Shown piece after piece: positions 39,035-51,459 of a stretch of DNA of 64,000 bases. The stretch comes from Symsagittifera roscoffensis (lineage: Eukaryota > Xenacoelomorpha > Acoela > Convolutidae): assembly GCF_963678635.1 (NCBI RefSeq), contig NC_087070.1, forward strand, positions 19,751,318 through 19,815,317. The letters are read 5' to 3'. The notes under the pieces are model-generated. The model saw nothing but the letters and a program-made list of their open reading frames with translations. It searched no databases and was not told where the DNA came from. The position numbers were made by a program, and so were the translations under genes. Positions within the stretch are counted from its first letter, which is position 1. Each line of letters opens with the position of its first letter.

Positions 39035-39576
39035 CACTAGTGGACAAAATTAAACTCAAATTTACCTACTGCCAGTTAACCTACCGAAATTAATCAAAAT
39101 TTTTAGATCGACCTACTGCAAATAATCTGAACTACATTCTCTGAAAATTTCCTCTTTTGATTTGCATCACCTACTAGTTTTTTCCAGGTCTGAAAAGGCC
39201 AGTTTTCACCATTTGCATTCGGTTTCTCCAACTGCCTGAAGTTATAAGAAACAACAGAGCTATGGAAAGTTATCACACTGAACAATGAAATTTACTCGTA
39301 TAAAATGTTTCACATCTCATGATCAGTTTTTACTACTCCGCTCATTCAAAAAAATGTTTACTCCCATAGAAACCTCGTGACAAATAGTGAAAACTGACAT
39401 TCTCAGTATTTTCAATGAAAAATTGAACCTTTCAGAGATTGTAGTTTAGGTTATTTGCAGTAGGTCGATGTAAAAATTTTGGTTAAATTCTGAATAGATG
39501 TTGCCCGAAATGGTCCTTGAAATAAAGCATTTTAGAGAGTAAAAACCTAAATTTGCGTTTAAATTTGTTCACTAGT
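39035..39576. mobile_element. Mariner-like MITE with TA duplication
   Basis: 542 bases with inverted ends CACTAGTGGACAAA... and ...TTTGTTCACTAGTG, flanked by TA on both sides. Subterminal blocks are also inverted (TCGACCTACTGCAAATAA against TTATTTGCAGTAGGTCGA). No transposase. Features fit the Tc1/mariner superfamily. Confidence 0.88.
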
Positions 39577-40459
39577 GTATTTTTTATAGTTCGTAAAATA
39601 TACTCAATATATTACAGGCGTAAAATATACTCAATCGTAGTAAACGACCTATCTGTAGTTTTTCTATAGCAGACCTTGAAATTCTTAACTGAAAGCCCAT
39701 TCACAGCAAGGCAAAACAGTTTCTGCGGCCCGGGAAAAAATCGGAAAACACTTTTCAAAACTTTTCTGTCTGTATTTCTTCCTGGACCATTTTTCCAAAA
39801 GGTTTGTAACGAGACCATACTACTAAGCGAGTACCGAAAATCGGTTTAAAAAATTATTTTCGAGAAAAGCGATTCTCCTCAGTGCTAAATAATCAAATAA
39901 TCAGAAAATTGTAATTCCTGTTAAAAAGATTCATTACGCTTTCCATTGTCGACTTAAGTTGTCGGTGGTTTTCGCAAGAATTGAATGGTTTTTAAAATGG
40001 AAATTACCTGTTAGTAGTAGGTCATCTGACAAATATCTGTACCAACCCATAAACTCCTTCGCATCAAACAAGTTGTTCGTTTCATAAAACAAGAAGCTTG
40101 CTCACGAAAAAAATTTAAACTCAGCTATAAAGCGTTTTTGTCTCAACTCTAAAGTATTCCCATTGGTAAGCAATTTTCAATGAAAAGTTTAGTTTAAGTA
40201 AGTCTCTAATAAGTTCAATCAAAGAGCTGAAAAGTTATGAAACGCGTGAAAGAATCCACAATTACTTGCCTATGGTGGTCGGTAGCTGCGGTATGAAGTT
40301 TAAATGCCCTGTGTTAGACGTAACTTTATTACCTGCAAACGACTATAAATCACAAACATGTTTTATCCGTTTTTCTTTAACCATTAATGGAGCACCAGTA
40401 ATAGGGTTCAAATGGCAATTCAAAATGATCAAGGTCACGCAATTCTAATAAAGGGTTTA

Positions 40460-42800
40460 GGTTAACCGATTCACACTGCAGTTAACTGACGTAAGAATTA
40501 TTGAAGCTTTTCCGACACCTTGAGTAAATGCGTGTTTCAATTATTAAACCACGAATGAAATAAGTCGCTTTATAACACATGTGTCGTGATTTTGAATCTC
40601 TTGTTTGAAAAATGGAGCTCGACTGTTTCGAGCCAGTTCAAGTGTTTTGACCTGACCGGTTTAACTAAATTTGAGAATGTATCAACAATTTCGACCAAAA
40701 CAGCATCAGGCATAAAAAATACCAGAGCAGCATTTCCACAAGGGCAATGTGAGCAGAAATCGGGTATCAAGTTCCCAAAAATTACGGAATGGAACAATTT
40801 TAAAGAAAATACTAAAACACCAAAATAATAGTGAAACAATTACTATTTACTAGGAACTTCTGAACTTTAATTAGTTATATTCTATTATTTTTTATTGCAA
40901 TTATTTGCTTAAGAATTTTTTTAAACATAGTGTTATTTTTGAATCATTATTTAGATAAAAAAAGCTATATTTCTTTGAAAATCTCAAAATTGATTTTTTT
41001 GAAATAATTTTAAGTTCTTCCCATGTCAGATATTATTCAACGTGCAATTGTAAGCTTACATAAATCTGATATGAAAGGAGATCATAAAGTCAGATAGGCC
41101 TAGTCAAGCGATGACTTAATCAAGCAGTACAATTGGAGACCCCTAAGTTAGGAAGTTACAACGAAAAGGTACTACTAATTGTCCAAAAAAAAACAATCCA
41201 TTTTTTTAAAGAAAATAAGATCTATCATCCTTATAAAAGTAAATATCGTTAGAATTGCTGACTGTCTCATTAAAATTTGTTTGTATAAAACAAAATAATG
41301 TTTTCGTCCTACACGGATTCATTCAGAATATTTGCCAGTGAAAATTTTCCTGTTTTAATTTTTAAATTTTTTGATCTTTCAAGTTCGCAATCTAGTCCAG
41401 AATTGCACATTTTAAGAGATCAAAATTCAATTCTTTGCGTTAAAGCTTAACCAAATTTTTGTAGTAGCTCATATATGAGCAATTCTTCTACAAAGGATGA
41501 TTTGTAGATTTCTTTGAAAGTGCAACAGTTTGATATCTTCATTTAAGAAAATCTTAAAATTTGGTTTTACTTCATTTCATTTTTTAGAGTGAAGATTTAC
41601 TCATGATTTGTACACTCGAACCCCATTTTGCAGTTTTATTTGAACATGATTGAAAAAGTTTTCGATAAATGTGCTGTTTTTAGTGCGTCATGTAATCTAT
41701 AAAGCGACCCACAAAAGATATATCATTTTTGACGATATTTGTTTGAAGTTTCGCTTCGTGCTCCTTGATCCCTACTCGCTCCCTTGTGTTGGTGATAAGT
41801 TAAGATTGACAGATTCATACTGTAGTTAACTGAAATAAGTATTATTGAAACTTTACCGACACCTTGAGCAAATGCGCCTTCAATTAAACCACCAATGGAG
41901 TTGACTAGTCGCCTCCCAAAAAAAATTATCTTAATTTTCAGTCTCTTGATTAGAAAACAAAGCTTGAGTTTTTTTAACCAGTTCAAAGGTTATGCCCGGT
42001 TTGGCTAAATTTGAGTGAGGATCAATGTTTGCGACCAAAACAGCATCAGACATGAAGAAAAAAGCTAGCATTCACTTCTAGAAAAGGGATGTGAGCAGAA
42101 AACGGGTAACAAAATCTCAAAAACTACTGAAATGAGAACAACTGAGAGAAATACGAAAGCACTAAAACAGTACCAAAACATTCAAAAAACGGTTACAAAG
42201 TCTTTCCATATCAGAAATTGTTCAATTATCAGTTTACATAATTCTGATATGGAAGAACATCGAAAAGTCAGATAAGCCTAATCAAGCGATGACTTAAGCA
42301 AGCAGTACAATTTGAGACCCCTAGGTTTAAAAAATTTTCAACTAGAGGTAGTATTAGTTTTCCATCTACAACCCATTCTTTGTAGAACAATTTCCATTTT
42401 TTTTTTCATTACTCATATCCTTTTTATTTTTCAAACTCTCAACCTCTGAGTGCAGAATTGTACCTTTTAAAATTTTCGTTTGCACATTTATTTGAAAGAA
42501 TAATTAATTAATTGTTTAGTGGCTCATATATGTGCGACTCACAATTTTGAAATTTTTGTTTTGCTTCATTTCAGTTTTTGGAAAGAAGGTCGGTTTGTTA
42601 GATGTTTCGTACCCTACAACCTGATATTGCAATATCAAGTGAATGTGATTGAAAAAAATTTCAATGAGTTTTGCTGTTTTTATTGCGTCATGTAATATCT
42701 TAAGCAATTCACAGAATTATATTAACGTTTGACGACATTTGTTTGAAATTTCGTTTCTTGCTCCTTGATCCCTACTCGCCACTTTGTGTTGTTGATAAGC
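40460..42800. repeat. Diverged tandem duplication of a 1.0-1.3-kb repeat unit
   Basis: Blocks in 40460-41800 recur in order in 41800-42800: CAGTTAACTGA with CGACACCTTGAG; GACCAAAACAGCATCAG; GTCAGATA with AGCGATGACTTAA; and GCTCCTTGATCCCTACTCGC. Copies differ at many sites and by small gaps. The ORFs at 40586-40828 and opposite are not conserved in the second copy, so it is treated as noncoding repeat. Confidence 0.75.
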
Positions 42801-44486
42801 AACTACCTTCAAATGATATTTTTGAAGCGTCTCGGCTAATTTTGAGCATAGTTTGACTTCCCCTAACAAACTAATGCTGCTTTTTATTTTTTTAAGATCA
42901 AGTTTTATAAAGATTTTGGTCCGGACTAAAACTAGCAGGGAAGTTTGTGAATGATCCTTTTTTAATTTCCTTTTAAAATTCAAGATTCTGTATTCTGCTT
43001 CCAAAGTTGCAACGAAATTTATTAATTGCATCGGTTTCCATAAGTTTTTGGTTTTCAGTCAACTTTGCCGACTGGTAAATGGGAAAATTTATCAATCATC
43101 TGAATTTTGAATTTTACCATAGATATTTATTTTGTTTAAACAAAAAAATTTGAAGAATTGTTGTACTATTTTTGGCATAATTAGTTTAATTTTTTGTACT
43201 AATATCCATGCACGGAACATTCTTTGTTGCTTGATCAGTTGCTGGCCTACCCACTTTGTTTTTCTGATTCTGTATATTCTGTTCTGTATGCGAAAAGTTA
43301 ATATCAGTTGTTAGCTGTCGGAAGTGTTTTGTTAAAACCGGACTTTGATTTTGAATGAACGCTACTGAGTTTTATTGCAGTGATCAACGATTTAGTAAGG
43401 GTTAAGTGTGCATTTGATTTCCGAGTAAAATATTGCTGAAAATGGGGCCTATTTATTCAGACGGGACCTTTTTGTTCAGAATGAAGTTACACAAGAATAA
43501 AAAGAGTATATGATCACAGAACTGATGAAAATTATTATTGTAAGTTAATTATAAAACATTAAATCGAAAAAAGTTACCATTTTGAAATGCATAAGTTATA
43601 GGGTACTAGTTTACTTTTTTGGTCCCACAGAAATGATTTGGTCCCTAATAAAAACCGAGATACAGTATATGGCCAGTTCTAATAGTAAGCGTTTTTATTT
43701 CTCTATATTGCAGTCAAAACAGTCCTAGGTACGAATCGGGCTACCAACACCAAGTCGTCGGATCAAATCTCGTGCTGGCTCTTCTTTTTGGAAAATAGGC
43801 GGGACCAATCGTCTAAACTAGTTTTGTACTCATTATACAACTTTAGTATTAATAACCTGATTTGTGCTTGGAAAACCAGTATTTACTCAACCAAAAGTTA
43901 TTTTAAATCTGTAAAAATTTCACACAACTTGCACGCAAGCTATCATCTAATTTCCGTTATTTTCTGGTCGTCCAATTTGCTTGTCGTCTAATTTTCTAAG
44001 CCCCGCTGAAAGTCTTGACGGAAATAGTCAACAGCGGACCTTGATCGACCGACAAAACATAATGCAAACAATGCTTGACTCAGAAAGTTGGGAAAAAAAC
44101 AATTTGAAAATTACGATTGATATGCAATTCGGCCGCCTCAACCTGGGCAGCAAAAGTAAACCATTTATTTTTTTTGGTGACCAAGCTGAGAAAATTGAAT
44201 CTTATACCAATTATATGAGTCGATTGTTAAGTTTTTTCGATTTGTCTTTTCTCGATTGGTTTTCTCTATTTGTATTAAAATTGTCAATTTTTTTGTGTTG
44301 ACTACTTTCCTAAAAATGATCAGTTAAGAGACTTATGAAACAATTTATCCCGTAGAAGAACTCAAGGCAAGAGATGTTTTCGAGTCTTGTTAAAAGGTAG
44401 AGCCACTTTTCATCTTTTGTTTTGCTAAAGAGTACTGATCGAGAAACAAAAATGGCATACTTAATTGCAAAAATCAGTCATACACG

Positions 44487-45363
44487 CACTCAGTAAAAAG
44501 AGAAAATAATCGATTATATTATAACTATAATTGTACTTTTAGCAAAAATATAATTAAATATGAGCGCCAATTTTAGACGTTTAAACAAATCATAATCCAT
44601 CATAATGATCACATTTTTGGTGAAATTTTATTAAATTATAATCAATTATACTTGATTAATAATTTTTCCGAAAATCTCTTATAATTTATTATAATAGATT
44701 ATAATTGCTTTTCCTATCAAACTATTGTCTGACAAAAAAAATTAATTATAATGGATTATAGTTTAGCTATTCTGCATGAAAACACAGTAAAAACTAAATT
44801 TAATTCAAGTTTAAGCTATAAACAGGGGCTGATCTAGGATTTTCTCAAGAGGGGGGGGCGGATTTTCAAATAAATTTAGAAAATTTTGTCGAAATTTTTT
44901 TTAGTTGACTAAGTTGATTCCAAGCTCTCCCAAGGCATTAAAAGGACCCTGTTTGGTCAAATGTTTTGGTCAAAAACAGACCAAAAAAGCATTTTTAGGC
45001 ACTTTTTGGAAACATTAGTGTAAGGGGGACCCTTTGGGTCGGCAGGGAGGGGTGACCGGGCATCCCTCCGTCCTTTCTCCTCCTCAATCCCATGGTGGCT
45101 ATATGTACAAATTACAGTTTCCCCAGTAAAATAACCAACTGAAAAGCACACCAAACAAAACAAAAACAAAACGAAATTAAACGAGGAGAAAAAAAAACTC
45201 AAAAAAAAATTGATTATAATCGATTATAACGATTTTTCTTGTTTCGAAAAATAATAACATTCTAATCCAATTTTAATCAACTATAATCATTTTTTTTTTG
45301 AAACTTATGGAAACTGGCAATAAAACCCCTTTTAATCTATTATTTTCTCTTTTTACTAAGTGC
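44487..45363. mobile_element. MITE with 30-base inverted ends, rich in TTATAATCGATTATAA words
   Basis: Left end CACTCAGTAAAAAGAGAAAATAAT, right end its near-exact reverse complement (CACTTAGT form). The interior is dominated by short AT palindromes such as AATCGATTATA and TTATAATTAATTATAA. A hAT-like MITE is nested inside. No clear target duplication or ORF; superfamily not assigned. Confidence 0.8.
44823..45075 (-). mobile_element. hAT-like MITE, third copy, nested
   Basis: It begins CAGGGGCTGATCTAGGATTTTCTC, the reverse complement of the right end at 18632, and contains GGGACCCTTTGGGTCGGCAGGG, matching the left part. The far end is degraded. It is inserted in the 44487-45363 element. Confidence 0.75.
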
Positions 45364-45565
45364 GGTTAGGTTATTGATCATGTTGTGATGTAAAAGTTTT
45401 CTCTCAGTTCCGTTGATCTGAAAAAGTTTCATTTGCTGTAAACTTTTAGGAAAAGTGTTCTTGACCAAGGAGCACTCATTGAGTACTTCTGGGTTTTTTT
45501 CTTATGGAGATTACTGAAAATAGCTCTGGTTTCTATTTTGATCAAAAATTATGATCATCATAAAC

Positions 45566-46275
45566 AGGCGCGCATCTAGGACAGGCGGATATTCAAAAAA
45601 AATTCGGAAACTTTTTTTAGTTTGACGAAATCGAATTTCTGAGCTCATACAAATTCTTACAAAAACGTTTTTTTAGTTATTCTGCCCAAAAATCAGTATT
45701 TCAACATCTTGAAATGAAACTATTTTGCTTCAATCGAATTGGCTGGAATTAACCAATCAAATTTCAGTACCACCTCAAAATGTTTTGTTCACAACTTCAA
45801 GTCGAATAAAAAATAAGCAAAATTGGCCTAAAATTAAAAATGTTTGGTGAACTACTCAAAATTATTCCAAAAAACGCTCCAGTGTTTTAACCAGATTACA
45901 AAAAAAAAAGCAAAAACACGGAAAATAGATTCAGGGAAAAATTGGTCACTTTTGTATCTGCTCGAAGTTCGGCCATTTTAGAAGTCGGCATAAAAATAAG
46001 TGATCGCATTTGTATAAACCAAACCAACCAGTGCTATCAGTATTCTCTTCAGTTGTTCTCAGTATTTATACATTAACTATTACAAAAAAGCTAAATTAAG
46101 AAATTTGGGCGGAATAAGTGAAAAGACCCCAAAGACATTATATTGACCGTTTTTAGGAACTTTTTGGAAATTGTAGAAAAGTTCAAGTTCAAGATCAGTC
46201 AGTCAAAAATTGATATTTCACAATAGTTTAAAGGGGTGACCCATTGGGTCAGCAGGGGTCGAATCCCTTAGGGGG
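45566..46275 (-). mobile_element. hAT-like MITE, fourth copy, expanded
   Basis: It starts CAGGCGCGCATCTAGGA and ends near GACCCATTGGGTCAGCAGGGGTCGAATCCC, in reverse orientation relative to the 18257 copy. It is about twice the length of the others, so it probably contains unrelated inserted DNA. The boundaries are approximate. Confidence 0.6.
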
Positions 46276-46428
46276 GAGAGGGCTTGATCCCCTATTGATC
46301 AAAACTTTTGTTTAATTTTATCTAACTCATTACCCAAAGAATATGTACATAAATCTAAAAGTATCCGTTTCAGAGATTTGGTGAAAATGTAAGCTTTTGT
46401 CTATTTTCTTAAGCTCAGAAATCTTTAA

Positions 46429-46998
46429 TTAGTCATCATCGTTCACTCTGTCCCAGCTTTCTTCTGAAGTTGTCTCCAGATATGGCACGAATGACCCAGC
46501 AGAGTTCAAATGACCGGGCTCAAAGGTCAGAGCAGCTTGGTTTGGGTCATCTTCATTCGGGTCTTCGAGTGATTGCTGGCTGCATATTGAGCTTATAGAG
46601 GGAACAGAAGCGATTTTAAGAGCACTTAGCACTCGATCGACTAGCAGCAGCCAAAATAGGGAACAAACCAGAAATATCACAAAGCCGACAACAAGAGAGA
46701 TTCCGACAATGTAAATGGGCGAAGTTCCATCTGAAATTGCTGAGTCATGAAACTGAAACGCTTCCGAGCAATAGGTAACTTCTCGCGTTTTGTTAAAGAA
46801 TATTGACTTAAAACACAACAAAGTTGCACAAGTCGAGAAGTCTAGGATTCTTGGAAATGACGTTTCAAAAACACACTGAACAAATTTTTTCTCAAAATGC
46901 TTGAAATTTTGCCAACCTCTTTTTCTGAACAAATCAAAAGGGAGTTCAAAGAGGAGTGAGTTTTTAGAATAGAGTAGACAGATAATCCAGATTGACAC
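46429..46998 (-). CDS. C-terminal exon of a putative single-pass membrane protein
   Basis: Minus-strand ORF of 189 codons ending at 46429. The credible part starts after an acceptor-like TTTGTTCAG near 46929. It has several cysteines (VQCVFE, STCATLLCF, TYCSEAF) and an NKT sequon. A strong membrane segment follows (SPIYIVGISLVVGFVIFLVC extended to FWLLLVD), then an acidic cytoplasmic tail ending EESWDRVNDDD. The topology of a Cys-containing ectodomain, one membrane span and an acidic tail suggests a type I surface protein. An ORF with a signal peptide lies 0.4 kb upstream on the same strand and may be its first exon. Family not recognised. Confidence 0.5.
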   Translation of the reverse strand: MSIWIICLLYSKNSLLFELPFDLFRKRGWQNFKHFEKKFVQCVFETSFPRILDFSTCATLLCFKSIFFNKTREVTYCSEAFQFHDSAISDGTSPIYIVGISLVVGFVIFLVCSLFWLLLVDRVLSALKIASVPSISSICSQQSLEDPNEDDPNQAALTFEPGHLNSAGSFVPYLETTSEESWDRVNDDD

Positions 46999-47358
46999 CC
47001 ATCATCTTTTGATCCAGGGTTGGAAAGAATTAGTGGCATAGGGTGTTTTTTTCTTGGCCAATTTTTTACCCCCCAAAAAAACTCACATAGGATCAAGTGT
47101 GTTATCTTATTCAAACCCTATTGATCCTAATTTGGATTCCAAAAAAATCCTCAAAATTTCTCACAGTGTCGAGCAAAACGAATCTGAAATTAACCAATTC
47201 CGTCTCCTACTGCTAATTAACAAATAAAAATAAACAACAAAAACTTTTTCAAATATTTTCTTATTTTTAAAAATTCGCGTCGTCGGGACATTCTGTGCTA
47301 CTTGCATATCAACTAACTATTTCAAACAATTTTTTTTATACTGTACGACGTTTTCATA

Positions 47359-47589
47359 CTATATGCAACTTTCTGTGTTATATGAAGGAGTTATTTGCTG
47401 GTATGTAAACAGGATTAAGGTTTTAGACAGACACTTTGTTTCTAACAAATGCAAATCGGACTCATTTTTCGGTGATGTATGATTAACGGAAGAAATTTTC
47501 AACGGGGAACTCGGTTGACAGTTTGTAAAATTAATAATTGAACACACTTGAATTGATAACAGAAAAAATGATATCTGATTCGGAAACAT
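47359..47589 (-). CDS. Putative signal-peptide first exon
   Basis: Minus-strand ORF starting MFPNQISFFLLSIQVCS, a good signal peptide with a likely cleavage near NCQP, followed by an Asn/Ser-rich segment with three NxS/T sequons (NFT, NHT, NES). I see no unambiguous donor; weak GT sites occur near 47440 and 47405. Its position suits the first exon of the membrane protein ending at 46429, but the splice link is not shown. Confidence 0.35.
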   Translation of the reverse strand: MFPNQISFFLLSIQVCSIINFTNCQPSSPLKISSVNHTSPKNESDLHLLETKCLSKTLILFTYQQITPSYNTESCI

Positions 47590-48779
47590 TGCGATTTTTA
47601 AGCTAAATTAATAAGTAATCGTGATCAAAAATGTTTTCTCAAAAGCTTTTGACCGCTGAACTGAACAGTTTTTACGTTGTTTGAGAATATTGAAAGCACA
47701 GATAATTTTAATGTAAGAACAAACCATCACGAGTTAATTACACGCAAGAACATCTGATAACAACTGGTTATCAAAAAAGCAAGCTAGATAAGTCAGAACT
47801 GTTTTTAATACATGAGTTTTTGGCTGAATTGCATGTAGTAGACGACAAATTCCGCACAAAATTCATTTTGAAAAATTAATTACAATTATCAAGTTTTTAA
47901 TCGGGGTAAAAGTAACTATATATCATTCAAGCCTTACTTCAACGAAATATAATTCCCTAGTAAAATTTAGGAAAAAATGCGATTGTGGTCTGGTATGGCT
48001 ATAATTGTGTCGTTCAAAACGGAAACAAAGCCGATAATTTTTGAGCAGACACTAATTGATCCCAAAAACGTTAAATGTCCCTCCTGAAGCTACAATGAAC
48101 AACATTTGCAACTGTAATGAAAATTGTTTACAGCGCAGGAAAATCAGTGACAACTAAGTCGACAAAACTTGAGCATACAAACAAAAGTCCCACAATTCAG
48201 GTAATGCCGGAAAAAAAATTCAATTTCATACAAACATAAATGCCGAGGCTTGACCCCAACAGCACTCACGTTACCTATTGGCCAACCGGGAACGAGCCTG
48301 GAAATTTTTTAGTTTAAGGAAAATTTCTTACGGGAAGAAGTCTAGTATTTCGCTGACAAACTGTTTTTCCAAAATAATACAAAAATCCTTTTTATAAAGC
48401 TTAGGTTTGGTTTAGTGTGTTTTATCTGAGAATACAAAAATGAACATTTTCTTAAATAAAACATCTGACATTGATTGTTAAACATCTCAAAGGTAAGATT
48501 CCTATGACATAACTAGACAATTGGAAGAACAAACGGAATGAATAGAAGACGAAATTTCGATTTTTTGATTTATCGGAGAGGAAAAAGGGCAAATCAAATC
48601 AAATTAATTTTTTTTGGAATTTAAGAACGTAACAAAATAATATGATTTGAAAATGGGTTTTAAAGAACGGAGAAGTCGGAATGCGATCGCTAAAATCCTA
48701 ATTTAGCTGGAAAAACGTAGCTTTTTCTACCTCCCGAGCAGCAACAATCTTGCCTTGAGATTTCTATTTCAAGCCAGGA

Positions 48780-49265
48780 AGGGTTTGATCAACACGAGCA
48801 AAAAACGTGGATTGGTGACACAACGCCACAACGAAATTCGGTATGCACTAAGAGATCCGGCTTGCATGCTCTAAAAAGACGTGGAAAGGGAATCCATCAA
48901 GAACGCACACGGTGAACGTGGTACTCCAGCATTAGTTGCGGATCTTATGGATCATGGTGTTTGGGACAGGCAGTCAGCGGCGTCGTTCGATATTGGTGCG
49001 AATGCATCAGCTAGCAAAAATCGGCACATTTCATTTACTCCACTTGTGACATCTGTGGACGGAGTCTTGGCACCCGAGTTTACCTTCTTTTTGAAGCGAA
49101 TTGCTAAAAGTTTAAGTGCAAAGTGGGACCGGACCGACTTTGCCAGATTATGTGTTGGGTTTGGATTTCTTTTGCCGTCATGAGAGCAACCAACATATGC
49201 ATGCACATGGACTAACTGGAGGTCGCAGGGACTAGAGGATGGCAACACCATCGGCATGGCAGTTT
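48780..49265 (+). pseudogene. Non-LTR retrotransposon ORF C-terminal fragment (dead)
   Basis: It reads as the end of an invertebrate LINE-type ORF: RHNEIRYALRD, a stop near 48871, RGTPALVADLMDHGVWD, then FTPLVTSVDGVLAPE and RIAKSLSAKWDRTDFARL. The usual middle part between the VWD and FTP blocks is missing, and the frame breaks again at 49183 before a short matching tail. It is a different family from the fragment at 13.4 kb. Confidence 0.75.
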
Positions 49266-50544
49266 TTTAGTTGGAGGAACACAGAGATATAAAAAAACTC
49301 TGGTTCAAAAGTCAAAAGACAAGAAAACGCTCGGTTGCTTAACAGAGTGAGTACTGGAATCAAAAACTACTCATGATTAAAAATTTTGTGAAAAAAAATT
49401 TCTGAAGCAATTTAAAACTACAAAAAAATTTGCAGGGATACAAAATCAAAAACTTCCAAAACTCAGCGAAAAATCATTAGTTTTCTTTCTAAATCAAAAA
49501 ATTAGTTCTGCCTCAAGCGATTCTTTCTGAAAATTAACGCTTGCAAAAAAGTGTACTTTGTCAATACTCTAGTTCAAACATAATTTTTCAAAACAAACGG
49601 AGCCAAAATGATCCTAAATATTTTGTTTCAACTTAATTTGTTTTACAGATTTCATTTTTAAAATAGTTTTATAAAAGTTTTCTTGTTTTAAACATTTTTC
49701 GTGTGTGCAGCTCAACGCTGTTAGTTTTTTCAGCATCCAAAACAATTACTCTACTCCATCGTAATTAGTTATTTTTTCAAAGAAAAACGAAACTAAGAAC
49801 TGGTGGTGATGAATCAGGTGAGCAAGTCTGCTAATTGGAATTGTTATTGTGACAATTGTTAAAATTTTCTTCTAGATGCGCAGTATTAGGCTAAATTTTT
49901 CCTCGAGATTTTTTCTCACAATGGAATAGTTTTTAAAATTTTTCGAGAGACAAAACGTTTTTTGAGAAATTTTCTTCAAGTTGTATAACTAATATCAGGA
50001 AAAATCATGCAAGCAAATAATTAAAATTAAGAGTTTCAAGTGAATTTGTCTGTTACTAAACTTGCTCTACGATAGTGAAACTTTATATGTAGGTGCATAT
50101 GAACAAGGAACGTCATGGACCAAAAAATGTGATTTTCATACATATTTTGCAGACAGGCAAAAAATTTGAATTCGGCACAAACGACATTGCTTTTCGGCAA
50201 CTTGGAAATTGATTGTTAGATGTAAGGAACTGCTTGTTTTTTTATCCACTAAAATTAAATTTTACTTCAACTTGAAGACCGCTAAAATTACCGCTAAAAT
50301 TGAGAGGTTATTGAAGCTTAAATAGGCACTGAAAAAAAAGCAGTTTAACTATTTTCTAGTAATTGCTTTTTGCATTCAAACAGTCTATTATGAAGATTTT
50401 AATCTTCTTCCGGGCAAAAGCGGTCGTTACTCAGCTTTCCATCAAATTTCTTTAAGCAATCTTTCTCGTAAAATTAATTAGTGGGTCTTAAATGTCTGTC
50501 TATACAGATAGCTTGCACTATATTGATTGAATTTTTCATATATA
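49266..50544. other. AT-rich intergenic DNA, nothing recognised
   Basis: No coding ORF, RNA gene or clear repeat boundary seen by eye. Confidence 0.4.
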
Positions 50545-50569
50545 GCAGCTTTCAGCTAAAAAAGGATTA

Positions 50570-50810
50570 ATATAAAGAATAAGACCACTTATTGACGAGG
50601 GAAAGGACCAACATACGAGCTGTACAGCTCACCACGGCGAACCGCTGTTGTGCCCCTGCTTAAGTACTACATGCATTTTTTTGGTTATTTTTCTGTGCTG
50701 GGTAATGTTGCCTCATCCTCAAGCAACGAGCACGGATCGTAGTGGGCCTCGAACATCCGAGCTTTCGATTGAGAGTCGGAGACGTAACCACTTCACCGCC
50801 GCTCCTTTTT
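50570..50810 (-). mobile_element. tRNA-derived SINE with 25-base target-site duplication
   Basis: Flanked by GCAGCTTTCAGCTAAAAAAGG... (50545-50569) and GCAGCTTTCAGCTGAAGAAGG... (50811-50835), direct repeats with two differences. Reading down from 50810, the minus strand shows a tRNA-like head: GGAGCGGCGGTGAAGTGGTTACG (A box), an anticodon-arm-like CGACTCTCAATCG, and GATGTTCGAGGCCC (B box). About 150 bases of tRNA-unrelated body follow. It was mobilised by a LINE, judging from the duplication. Confidence 0.85.
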
Positions 50811-51010
50811 GCAGCTTTCAGCTGAAGAAGGATTACGCCGCCGACATAAGTTCAACTAATCAAAGATTTTGAAAACAATTTTATGCAAAACAAGGATTTG
50901 TAAAACAATTTATAAAAAAAATGAAGTCAAAAGCAAAAAAAAACACATATTCAGGCGCCTGCAAAAATAGAAATAGCCGCAAATGGGACCTAGTTGACAT
51001 CCTCCCCCGA

Positions 51011-51178
51011 AAGCCATTAGGGGGGGGGGGGTGGGATGTTAACTTGGTTCTAAGTTGGAATTTTCAGCCAATCAGAATTGAGCATTTTACATGCAGCGCT
51101 TAGTAAATTTAATTTAAATCAAGCTCTGGGATGGAGGATCTTAACTTGGTATTTTTTTAGGGGGGGGGATGTGAACTT
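51011..51178 (+). repeat. Poly-G tracts in a duplicated block
   Basis: A run of G about 13 long near 51018 and another of nine near 51163, each followed by GGGATGTTAACTTGG or GGATGTGAACTTGA. The flanking words repeat, so this is a small duplication around a G-run. Confidence 0.6.
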
Positions 51179-51459
51179 GATACCGCAAATGTTCTCTGAT
51201 AGCAGGAACATTCTCTCACAATTGAACAAAAAAATCGAAGACAGCTCTCATTTTGATAATCAGAACAATCTATTAGTCGGAGTGAAAACAATCCTTTATC
51301 AATGCTGCATGATGTCTTTTGAGCATCTAATTACTTGGCCAGTTCAAAGACTACAGAAATTGTGTTTTAACGTTTTTTTGTTCTTGTTCCGACTTTCGAT
51401 CGAAAAAAAAACGGAATATTTGTGCTCGGGTAGGATTTTTTCAGACAAATTTTGACTTT

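Noticed and set aside
40570-40839. Overlapping ORFs on both strands (80 and 89 codons)
   Set aside because: Lies in a duplicated repeat; the reading frames are not preserved in the second copy at 41.9-42.1 kb.
43981-44301. 106-codon + ORF with some coding-like composition
   Set aside because: Hydrophobic Phe-rich end, no convincing splice context or family; treated as chance.
50715-50805. tRNA gene on the minus strand
   Set aside because: Acceptor stem pairs poorly and the whole unit is a SINE flanked by target-site duplications.
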